The notes under the pieces are model-generated. The model saw only the letters and a list, made by a program, of their open reading frames with translations. It made no database searches and was not told the DNA's origin. The position numbers were made by a program, and so were the translations under genes. From an uncultured Clostridium sp. (GTDB lineage Bacteria > Bacillota > Clostridia > Lachnospirales > Lachnospiraceae): DNA of 64,000 nucleotides. Every line of letters starts with the position of its first letter. Position 1 is the first letter of the stretch. The stretch spans positions 18,263 to 82,262 of the forward strand of contig CAMWYM010000001.1 of NCBI GenBank assembly GCA_947178475.1, written 5' to 3'. Below are positions 18,631-27,192 of this stretch, one piece after another.

Positions 18631-21600
18631 GATGATGAACAAGGGATTAATAAAATCAACGTTGAGAGAAATTAAAACCAGTTTTGGACGTTATATGGCG
18701 ATATTACTGATAGTGGCTTTGGGAGTAGGATTTTTTGCAGGGCTTAAGGTTGCCTATGAGGCAATGCTTTATACTGGTGATTTATATCTGGAGGAACACA
18801 GACTGTTTGATTATCATTTGCTCTCTACACTTGGTTTTGATGAGGATACGGCGGAGGAATTTGAACAGCAATTTTCTGATGGTGGTGTGTTAGCGGAAGG
18901 CAGTAAATCAGTAGATGTATTGATGATGCATGAGACCGGTACGGAATTGGTGATAAAGACGATTGAACGACCGGAGAAGGTGGGGGTGCCGGAGATTACT
19001 GTGGGAAGAATGCCGGAAAACGCAGACGAGTGTTTGGTTGACGAACACGGGTTTGATGAGGCGGCAGTCGGCACAAAGCTGTCCATTTCCGATAACAATG
19101 AGGCGGGGGATGGAGACAGCTTTAAGGTGAAGGAGTATACCATTGTGGGACTGGTACGGTCTCCGCTCTATATTATGCATCAACGGGGAACGACATCGGT
19201 GGGCGACGGAAGTATAGATGCTTATGTCTATCTGGAACCGGATGCCTACGATTTTGATTACGATACAGATATATATGTATATTTTGACAAGGATACAACC
19301 ATTTATTCAAAAGAGTATGAAAGCTTTATGGAGGAAAAGGAAGAAAAGTGGGAGGCTCTTTGCCAGGCAGCGGCAGACACCAGATATAATCGTATTTATG
19401 CGGATGCCATGGAAGAGATTAATGATGCGGATAAAACGCTTAAAGAGGAGGAAGCTAAGGGCGAGAAAAAACTGGGAGATGCTCTTGCTGAACTGGAGGA
19501 CGGGAAAAATCAGCTTGTCAATGGAGAGAGTGCCATTAATAAGGCGCGAAGGAAGCTGACCGCAGGCGAGAAAACACTAAAGGAGCAGGAGGCAGAGTAT
19601 AAGAAAGGGCTTGAGACATATAAGAAGAACAAAAAAACATTTGATGAGGGCAAAAAGTCATATGAGAAGGGACTTAAAGAGTATAATGCCAAATACAGTG
19701 AATATGAGGAGAATCTTAAAACCTATGAGAATAACTATCTGGCATATCAAGCCAGTGAGGAGCAGTATGCAACGGCAATGGCGCAATTTGAGTCGGGCAA
19801 GGATTATTTGAGTGAGGAGGAGCAAGCAGCAAAGGCACAGGAGCTTGCGGTCTGGAGGAGTACTTTGGACGGGACAGGACAAATGCTGGCAGAGGCAAAG
19901 CTGCAATTGGATGCCGCCTCTGCTGCCTTTGCGGACAATAAGGCAGTTCTTGACCAGACGGGAAAAGAGCTTGAGGCGGGAGATAAGGAACTGGCAAAGG
20001 CGAAGAAACAGCTGGATTCGGCAGGAAAGCAGATTGAGGAGGCGAAGGAACAGCTCGCATCAGGCAAAAAACAGATTACGGACAGTGAAAGGGAGCTGGA
20101 GGATGCAAGGCGGGAGCTGTCAGAAGGAGAAATCGAGTATAATAATGCACGGCGGGAATATGATGACAAAATTGATGATGCTAAGCAGGAGCTGGAGGAT
20201 GCAAGGCAGGAGGTAGGGGACATTGAAAAGCCGGAAACCTATGTTATGGGAAGAGATACCAATACTGGCTATGCCAGCTATGAAAATGATGCAGGAATTA
20301 TAGAAGGGGTTTCTCGTGTGTTTCCGATATTCTTTTTTCTTGTGGCGGCACTGGTCTGCATGACCACGATGACGCGGATGATTGAGGAACAGCGGACTCA
20401 GATTGGTGTGCTGAAGGCTTTAGGATATTCCAACGGTGCGGTTATCGGAAAATATATTGCCTATTCGGGAAGTGCCGCAATAGCAGGTGCGCTGGTGGGA
20501 TTTTTTGCTGGGACATGGACATTTTCCAATGTCATCTGGAATGCCTATCAGATGATGTATGATATGGGAGAGCTTCGCTATGTGTTTAATCCGGGTTACG
20601 CAGTGATCTCCGTTCTTGCCGCACTGTTGTGCTCGGCGGGAACAACCCTTGTATGCTGTTTTCAGGAGCTGCAGGAGATGGCGGCATCGCTGATGCGGCC
20701 TAAAGCACCTAAGGCAGGAAAGCGTGTGTTGCTTGAAAGGATTACCTTTTTGTGGAACAGGATGAAGTTTTTGGATAAAGTATCGGTGCGGAATTTGTTC
20801 AGATATAAGAAACGTCTGTTTATGATGATAGTGGGAGTAAGTGGCTGCACTGCGTTGTTGATTACCGGTATGGGAATCAGGGATTCCATTGCAAAAATTG
20901 CCAGTCTCCAATATGAGGAAATTTCTCTGTATGATCTGGTGGTGGGAGTCAGCGAAGAGGATATAGATGAAGAGGAATTAAAGACTGCAGGAATCAGGGA
21001 TTATGTTATGACAGCAAGCAGCAGTGTAAGTATGACGACAGGCAAGCAGACAAAGGATGTAAGCTTGCGAGTTCCCCAGACAAGTGATGACTTCGGGAAG
21101 TATATGGATCTGCATACGGAGGATGGAAAAGCAGTTGCTTTTCCGAAGGATAATGAGGTACTTATCTCGTTTAAGCAGGCTGAGGATTACGGACTTAAGG
21201 TAGGAGATAAGATTTTACTTCAGGACAGTGACATGAGGGGCGGAAATATTACGGTTGGTGGCATTTATGTCAATTATTTTGATCACTATGTCATTATGGC
21301 ACCGGACACATATCAGGCTTTGTTTAACCGAAAACCGGAATATAATGCTTTTCTGGCGAATATAGAAGAAGGAGAGGATGTACACCATGCGGCTTCTGCA
21401 CTGATGAAGACAGATAATGTGACCTATGTATCAATTAGTGAAAACGTGAAAAATCATGTGACGGATATGATGAAGAGCCTTGATTATGTGGTAATCCTGG
21501 TAGTAATATGTGCGGCAATGCTGGCATTTATTGTTATTTACAATCTGAATAATATTAATATCACTGAGCGTATCCGGGAGATTGCCACGATTAAGGTGCT

Positions 21601-21880
21601 GGGATTTTATAAAGATGAGACCAATTCCTATGTGTTTCGGGAGAATATTGTTCTTACTCTGCTTGGGAGTCTGGCAGGTGTGGTTCTGGGACAGCTGCTT
21701 CATACCTTTGTCATGAGCCAGATTAAGATTGAAACCATTGCCTTTGATGTACATGTAGAGGCGGGAAGTTTTGTGCTCAGTGTGGTTCTGACCTTACTGT
21801 TTAATCAGATTGTCAATCTGGCTATGTCACAAAAGCTGGAGAAGATTGACATGGCCGAGTCGCTGAAATCAGTGGAGTAG
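18614..21880 (+). CDS. ABC transporter permease, FtsX-type, with long coiled-coil extracytoplasmic insert
   Basis: TM segments with FtsX pattern; long K/E/A heptad region between first and second TM; overlaps ATPase. Confidence 0.9.
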   Translation: MNLSGRMMNKGLIKSTLREIKTSFGRYMAILLIVALGVGFFAGLKVAYEAMLYTGDLYLEEHRLFDYHLLSTLGFDEDTAEEFEQQFSDGGVLAEGSKSVDVLMMHETGTELVIKTIERPEKVGVPEITVGRMPENADECLVDEHGFDEAAVGTKLSISDNNEAGDGDSFKVKEYTIVGLVRSPLYIMHQRGTTSVGDGSIDAYVYLEPDAYDFDYDTDIYVYFDKDTTIYSKEYESFMEEKEEKWEALCQAAADTRYNRIYADAMEEINDADKTLKEEEAKGEKKLGDALAELEDGKNQLVNGESAINKARRKLTAGEKTLKEQEAEYKKGLETYKKNKKTFDEGKKSYEKGLKEYNAKYSEYEENLKTYENNYLAYQASEEQYATAMAQFESGKDYLSEEEQAAKAQELAVWRSTLDGTGQMLAEAKLQLDAASAAFADNKAVLDQTGKELEAGDKELAKAKKQLDSAGKQIEEAKEQLASGKKQITDSERELEDARRELSEGEIEYNNARREYDDKIDDAKQELEDARQEVGDIEKPETYVMGRDTNTGYASYENDAGIIEGVSRVFPIFFFLVAALVCMTTMTRMIEEQRTQIGVLKALGYSNGAVIGKYIAYSGSAAIAGALVGFFAGTWTFSNVIWNAYQMMYDMGELRYVFNPGYAVISVLAALLCSAGTTLVCCFQELQEMAASLMRPKAPKAGKRVLLERITFLWNRMKFLDKVSVRNLFRYKKRLFMMIVGVSGCTALLITGMGIRDSIAKIASLQYEEISLYDLVVGVSEEDIDEEELKTAGIRDYVMTASSSVSMTTGKQTKDVSLRVPQTSDDFGKYMDLHTEDGKAVAFPKDNEVLISFKQAEDYGLKVGDKILLQDSDMRGGNITVGGIYVNYFDHYVIMAPDTYQALFNRKPEYNAFLANIEEGEDVHHAASALMKTDNVTYVSISENVKNHVTDMMKSLDYVVILVVICAAMLAFIVIYNLNNINITERIREIATIKVLGFYKDETNSYVFRENIVLTLLGSLAGVVLGQLLHTFVMSQIKIETIAFDVHVEAGSFVLSVVLTLLFNQIVNLAMSQKLEKIDMAESLKSVE

Positions 21881-21932
21881 AAAAACAATGGAGAGGGCAG
21901 AGTAAGAAGGCGTGTAAGAATCGAGGGAACAA

Positions 21933-21960
21933 AAGCTGTCTCTTATGAGGCAGTTTTTTG
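21933..21960 (+). terminator. intrinsic terminator
   Basis: AGCTGTCTC-ttat-GAGGCAGTTTTTT. Confidence 0.7.
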
Positions 21961-22110
21961 TTTGCAGGGATTTTATTTCAAGACAGCCATAGATTGACAA
22001 AGTCGGTAAAAATTGGTAGATTATTAAATGCTGGGTTTGATAAATACCGGCACTAGAAATATATTTTGTGAGACGGGCATAAAATAGATAAATGAAAAAG
22101 GAGAGAAGAA

Positions 22111-23832
22111 ATGAGTTTTTCAGAAATTGTAAGTGCGGTTGATGATTTTGTCTGGGGACCGGCAATGCTTGTGCTGTTGGTAGGCACGGGTATATTTTTA
22201 ACGATTCGTACCGGTTTCTTACCATGGAGGAATCTTCCGTATGCATTGAAAAGTACATTGAGCAAGGAAGCACGGACAAAAAGCAGAGGAGAGGGAGATG
22301 TATCTCCGTTCTCGGCGCTTACCACCGCTTTAGCGGCAACCATTGGTACAGGTAACATTGTAGGTGTGGCAACCGCAATGGTTTCCGGTGGTCCAGGAGC
22401 GTTAGTTTGGATGTGGATATCCGCCTGTTTTGGACTGACCTCTAAATTTTCGGAGTGTATGCTGGCAATCAAATACCGTGAGGTGAATGAAAAGGGCGAA
22501 ATGTCCGGTGGTCCGATGTATACGATGAAGAAGGCATTTAAAAATAAAACCTTTGGAAGCATACTTGGATGGCTGTTTGCCTTTTTTGCTGTAGTAGCAT
22601 CCTTTGGTATCGGAAATATGACACAGGCAAATTCCATTGCCTCAGCGGTGAATGAGACCTTTGGTGTGCCTACATGGATTATCGGTATTGTTATTACAGT
22701 GCTGGCGCTTCTGATTATTGTGGGTGGTATTAAGACTATTTCTAAGGTGTCATCCGTTGTTGTGCCGGTTATGGCAATTTTTTATGTTATCTGTGGATTG
22801 ATTGTAATCATCGGAAACATCGGCAATGTACCTTCCGGAGTTGCCACGATTTTCTCTATGGCATTTTCGGTGAAGGCAGTGTCTGGCGGAGTACTTGGCA
22901 CGGTGGTTTCATCTATGATGGGAGCTATGCGCTATGGTGTTGCCCGCGGTGTATTCTCCAACGAGGCAGGAATGGGTTCTGCAGCAATCACTGCGGCAGC
23001 GGCTTCAACGGATAATCCGGTTCGTCAGGGTTATATTAACATGACGGGTACTTTCTGGGATACCATTGTTGTATGTACGATTACCGGTCTTTGTATCGCA
23101 TCCACCGGTGTGCTGGGAAGTACAAAGGAAAATGCATCGGGGACCTATGAGATAAACGGCTCACAAATTGTTATGGATTATGAGGAGAACGGAAAAACCC
23201 AAAATATAGAATATGATATAGCGCTTGCAGATAATGAGATCACGCTGAAAAACTCAGAGAAAACAATTGTGCTGACCCCTTATAAGGGAAATGCGGCAAT
23301 GGTCTATGATGCAGAGGATAACGTAGCACCTGTCTATACGGCTGCTATAGAGGGCGGTGTGCCTTCTGGTACATGGCAGGGGGATAACAGGATGCTCTAC
23401 ACCTTCGGGTCTGATGGGGCATACACGGATTATGCAACGATAGAGGGTTCTTCCCTGACTATAGCGGCATTTAAGACGGTGCTTGGGTCTGCCGGAGGCT
23501 GGCTGGTGGCGATCGGTATTGCCCTGTTTGCATTTTCTACGATTTTAGGCTGGGAATATCACGGTGAAAAGGCTTTTGAATACATATTGGGAACACATCG
23601 TTTAAACATGGTTTATCGTATCGTTTTCTCGTTAGTTGTATATGTGGGGGCAACACAGGCACTTGATCTGGTATGGAACCTGTCGGATATAGCCAATGCG
23701 CTGATGGCAATTCCTAACCTGATTTGCCTGTTGCTGTTAAGCGGTGAGATCGCAAAGGATATGAAGGAGTTTCAGAAGGTTATTGAAATAGAAAAACAGG
23801 AGAAGACGGGATCCGATGCAGGAATATTTTAG
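22111..23832 (+). CDS. sodium:alanine/glycine symporter (AGCS family) with unusual insert
   Basis: TALAATIGTGNIVGVATA, GVFSNEAGMGSA; ~110-aa beta-rich insert ~23116-23450. Confidence 0.9.
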   Translation: MSFSEIVSAVDDFVWGPAMLVLLVGTGIFLTIRTGFLPWRNLPYALKSTLSKEARTKSRGEGDVSPFSALTTALAATIGTGNIVGVATAMVSGGPGALVWMWISACFGLTSKFSECMLAIKYREVNEKGEMSGGPMYTMKKAFKNKTFGSILGWLFAFFAVVASFGIGNMTQANSIASAVNETFGVPTWIIGIVITVLALLIIVGGIKTISKVSSVVVPVMAIFYVICGLIVIIGNIGNVPSGVATIFSMAFSVKAVSGGVLGTVVSSMMGAMRYGVARGVFSNEAGMGSAAITAAAASTDNPVRQGYINMTGTFWDTIVVCTITGLCIASTGVLGSTKENASGTYEINGSQIVMDYEENGKTQNIEYDIALADNEITLKNSEKTIVLTPYKGNAAMVYDAEDNVAPVYTAAIEGGVPSGTWQGDNRMLYTFGSDGAYTDYATIEGSSLTIAAFKTVLGSAGGWLVAIGIALFAFSTILGWEYHGEKAFEYILGTHRLNMVYRIVFSLVVYVGATQALDLVWNLSDIANALMAIPNLICLLLLSGEIAKDMKEFQKVIEIEKQEKTGSDAGIF

Positions 23833-24472
23833 ACAAATCGGCTTAAAACGGATTATTTATACGATATTAGGAGTTGTTATACTCGGAATTGGAATTACCG
23901 GTCTCAGACTGTCCGGCTTTGGGACTGACCCGTATTCCTGTATGAATATAGGGCTGAGCAGTCATCTGCCAATCAGTTATGGAACCCTGCAGATGATTGA
24001 GAATGTTTTACTCTTTATTCCTATCATTATTTTTTATCCAAGAAGCTTTGGGCTGGGAGCACTTTTCAATATGCTGTGTCTTGGTTATATTGTAGATTTC
24101 TGTATGTGGCTGTGTAGTCTTGTGGGGGTTACTGTAGAAGCAGTGGCAGGGTATATAGCAATGCGGATTTTGCTGTTGTTAGTTGGTCTTTTAGTCTTCT
24201 GCTTTGGTGTGGCGCTGTATATGCATTGTGATTTGGGAATTGCCCCCTATGATATGATAGGGCAGATTATCGATGACCGAACCCACGGAAGATATCCCTT
24301 TAAATGGGCAAGAGTTACGACGGATTTGCTGTGCATGGTGATTGGTTTTGTGTCGGGAGGAACGGTTGGAATTGCTACCGTTGTCGTAGCATTCTTCACC
24401 GGACCTGTTGTAAGCTGGTTTAGGGAGCACATTGCCAGTCGGCTGCTAGAGGTGCCAAAGGTGCCGCAGTAG
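23816..24472 (+). CDS. YczE/YitT-like integral membrane protein
   Basis: GLRLSGFGTDPYSCMNIGLS; membrane topology. Confidence 0.65.
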   Translation: MQEYFRQIGLKRIIYTILGVVILGIGITGLRLSGFGTDPYSCMNIGLSSHLPISYGTLQMIENVLLFIPIIIFYPRSFGLGALFNMLCLGYIVDFCMWLCSLVGVTVEAVAGYIAMRILLLLVGLLVFCFGVALYMHCDLGIAPYDMIGQIIDDRTHGRYPFKWARVTTDLLCMVIGFVSGGTVGIATVVVAFFTGPVVSWFREHIASRLLEVPKVPQ

Positions 24473-24495
24473 TAGTAAACTGTATTCATATATAC

Positions 24496-24525
24496 AAAAA
24501 GAACCTCTACTTAGAGGTTCTTTTT
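24496..24525. terminator. bidirectional terminator between convergent genes
   Basis: AAAAAGAACCTCTA-ct-TAGAGGTTCTTTTT. Confidence 0.88.
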
Positions 24526-24539
24526 GTAATGGGGATGTT

Positions 24540-25949
24540 CTATTCCTTGCCGTTCCAGCAGTAGGTGCACAATCGTTCCTCGGGAATACCGACAGCCTGT
24601 AATAAATCATCCAGACGGTTATAGCGAAGTGTGGTAAAATTGAGTTCCCTGCGTATCTCCTCAACCATCTGGTCATATTTTGGAGATTCCGGATCGGTAT
24701 AGGCTTGTAATGTCTCGTCAGAAACATCTTCTGTGCCTTCCAGCTTTGCAATCACCCGCCTTGTGATTAAATCCATCTCAGAGGAGGAGCGGGAGAAATT
24801 CAAATATTTACATGCATATACCAATGGCGGACAGGCAGGACGGATATGAACCTCCTTTGCCCCGCTCTGGTAAAGGAATTCTGTGGTTTCTCTTAACTGT
24901 GTTCCTCGTACTATTGAGTCATCAATCAGTAGAAGACTTTTATCCTTAATCAGGTCATGAACGGCAATCAGCTTCATTTTGGCAATGAGATTGCGCTTGC
25001 TCTGGATCGTTGGCATAAATGACCTCGGCCATGTAGGTGTATATTTAATAAAAGGTCTCGAAAAGGGAATTCCGGATGCATTTGAATAACCTACAGCATG
25101 GGCGGTTCCTGAATCCGGTACACCGGCTACGATATCAGGTTTTACATTATCTCTTTTTGCCAGACTCGAGCCGCAGTTATAGCGCATTTGCTCGACACTG
25201 ACTCCTTCATAGGAGCTGGAAGGATAGCCGTAATATACCCACAAAAATGTGCAGATTTTCATGTCTTTTCCCGGAGGAACAAGAGTTTTAACTCCCTCCT
25301 GAGTAACAATAACAATTTCTCCCGGACCCAGCTCCCGCATATCTTCAAAACCCAGATTGCGATAGGCAAAGTCCTCAAAGGTGAGGCAGTAGGCATCTTC
25401 CTTTTTGCCGATTACCATAGGGGTTCGTCCGTATTTATCCCTCGCTGCATAGATACCCTTCGGAGTCATGACCATCATGGTCAGTGAGCCTTCAATAATA
25501 TCGAGAGCATAATGAATACCGTCAATGATATTTTCCTTCTGGTTAATAATTGCAGCAACCAATTCGGTAGGGTTGATATCCCCGCCGCTCATCTCTAAGA
25601 AATGGGAATTGCCATTGTTGAAAATGGTGTTGACAATCTCATCGGTATTGTTAATTTTGCTGACTGTGGTGATCGCATAGGTTCCATGGTGGGAACGTAC
25701 GATTAATGGCTGTGGTTCATAATCAGAAATACAACCAATGCCCATATAGCCTTGCATTTCCTGTACATCTTTGTCAAATTTGGTACGGAAGGGGGCATTT
25801 TCAATATTATGGATAGAACGGTCAAATCCCTTTTTGCCATATACGGCAAGACCTCCCCGTCTGGTGCCTAAATGGGAATGATAGTCCGTTCCAAAAAATA
25901 GATCAAACATACAATCTTCCTGTGCAACAACTCCAAAAAATCCACCCAT
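24540..25949 (-). CDS. PurF-like amidophosphoribosyltransferase paralog lacking N-terminal Cys
   Basis: MGGFFGVVAQEDC; PRPP loop LLIDDSIVRGTQLRET; C-terminal CTYC; RBS aggag before ATG. Confidence 0.88.
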   Translation of the reverse strand: MGGFFGVVAQEDCMFDLFFGTDYHSHLGTRRGGLAVYGKKGFDRSIHNIENAPFRTKFDKDVQEMQGYMGIGCISDYEPQPLIVRSHHGTYAITTVSKINNTDEIVNTIFNNGNSHFLEMSGGDINPTELVAAIINQKENIIDGIHYALDIIEGSLTMMVMTPKGIYAARDKYGRTPMVIGKKEDAYCLTFEDFAYRNLGFEDMRELGPGEIVIVTQEGVKTLVPPGKDMKICTFLWVYYGYPSSSYEGVSVEQMRYNCGSSLAKRDNVKPDIVAGVPDSGTAHAVGYSNASGIPFSRPFIKYTPTWPRSFMPTIQSKRNLIAKMKLIAVHDLIKDKSLLLIDDSIVRGTQLRETTEFLYQSGAKEVHIRPACPPLVYACKYLNFSRSSSEMDLITRRVIAKLEGTEDVSDETLQAYTDPESPKYDQMVEEIRRELNFTTLRYNRLDDLLQAVGIPEERLCTYCWNGKE

Positions 25950-26117
25950 GATGTTCTCCTCGTTTCATTATTTTTACTTAGGTAATGGTGAAGTATGACC
26001 CGGTATTCATATAGAGTGCCGGGAAAACTATGTTTCATATGTACCGTTAAAAGTATAACAAGCATTTGCATAACTGGCAAGACAAAATCCATGTTTTTTC
26101 GGTTATGAATTTGGAAA

Positions 26118-26726
26118 CTATACACTGTGTACTGCTTTCACAAATTCCATTATTTTTTTACGGCTTTTTCCTATGCCATTATCATTTTCTACTCCGGAGC
26201 TGGTGTCGGCTCCCCAAAGCCCGGTAGCCTTTAGGGCGGCGGCGACATTTTCGGGAGTCAGACCGCCGGCAAGGAGAGCGGGTTTTGTATCAAGAGGAAT
26301 ATTCTTTAGCAGTGACCAGTCGAAGGTTTTTCCTTCTCCCGGAGCCTGAGCATCAAAGATATATCCGATTACCCTGTCGTTTTTTTGAAAACGCTCATAC
26401 TGTGACAGGTCGCTTACATTAAAGGCCTTAATGATTGGAATAGAAATGCTGTCTAACAGTGCGTCACTGATATTACCGTGAATTTGTACAATGCGAAAAC
26501 CGGTTTGTTCGATAATGTGAAGCTGTTCGGCTGTCGGACAGACGGTTACTGCAACGGGGAGGATACCGGAATCCAGTTCTTTGATAATGGAGCTGGCCTT
26601 CTGGGGTGATATATTACGCTTGCTCTGCGGAAAAAACTGGACAAAGCCTGCGTAGTCTGTCCGGGCTTCGTTTAGATATTCTGCTTCTTCTATTTCTGTA
26701 ATACCACAGATTTTAACCTTTTTCAT
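26118..26726 (-). CDS. trpF: phosphoribosylanthranilate isomerase
   Basis: MKKVKICGITEIEEAEYLNEARTDYAGFVQFFPQSKRNI, FDAQAPGEGKTFDW, LAGGLTPENV, DTSSGVE. Confidence 0.9.
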   Translation of the reverse strand: MKKVKICGITEIEEAEYLNEARTDYAGFVQFFPQSKRNISPQKASSIIKELDSGILPVAVTVCPTAEQLHIIEQTGFRIVQIHGNISDALLDSISIPIIKAFNVSDLSQYERFQKNDRVIGYIFDAQAPGEGKTFDWSLLKNIPLDTKPALLAGGLTPENVAAALKATGLWGADTSSGVENDNGIGKSRKKIMEFVKAVHSV

Positions 26727-26886
26727 GATTGATACCTCTTTAATATTGATTTTTACCAGGAACTCAGAGGAGTTTATAAGTAATATATTTAGTATAGCCA
26801 TAAAGATATATTTTGGCAAATGCTAAATTAAGTTGTCTGGAACGGTTTGGACTTAAGAGTACTTTTTACGGGTTGACCAAGCGGAC

Positions 26887-27034
26887 GCTCCAGATTTGAT
26901 AAAATTGTTTCCAAACGGGGCACGCGTGTGCTTAGTTGCGTTCGTAACGGTACATAAGGCTGCAAAAAACGCAGCCTAAGTACCGACGGACGCAAATAGC
27001 CCCTATTGGAAATCAATTTTATCAAATCTGAAGC
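26887..27034. repeat. 148-nt long inverted-repeat / hairpin element
   Basis: GCTCCAGATTTGATAAAATTG-TTTCCAA ... TTGGAAATCAATTTTATCAAATCTGAAGC, pairing continues to a CAAAAAAC apex. Confidence 0.8.
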
Positions 27035-27192
27035 TGTTAACTGGTTAATCTGTGAAAAGCAACAAATTAAGGAGAGACATTTAAAAAATTCTTTGTTGTT
27101 TTATTAAAAAGAACATGTTATAATCAAACGATATAGTACATCTAAGGAGAATGTTAAGATATAAATATATTAAGGGGAGGATTACATAGGAT

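Noticed and set aside
19510-20223. Overlapping antisense and alternate-frame ORFs in the permease coiled-coil region
   Set aside because: Low-complexity K/E/A coding sequence generates long spurious ORFs in other frames.
26828-27025. 65-aa minus-strand ORF over the long hairpin
   Set aside because: Entirely explained by the inverted-repeat element; no RBS or family support.
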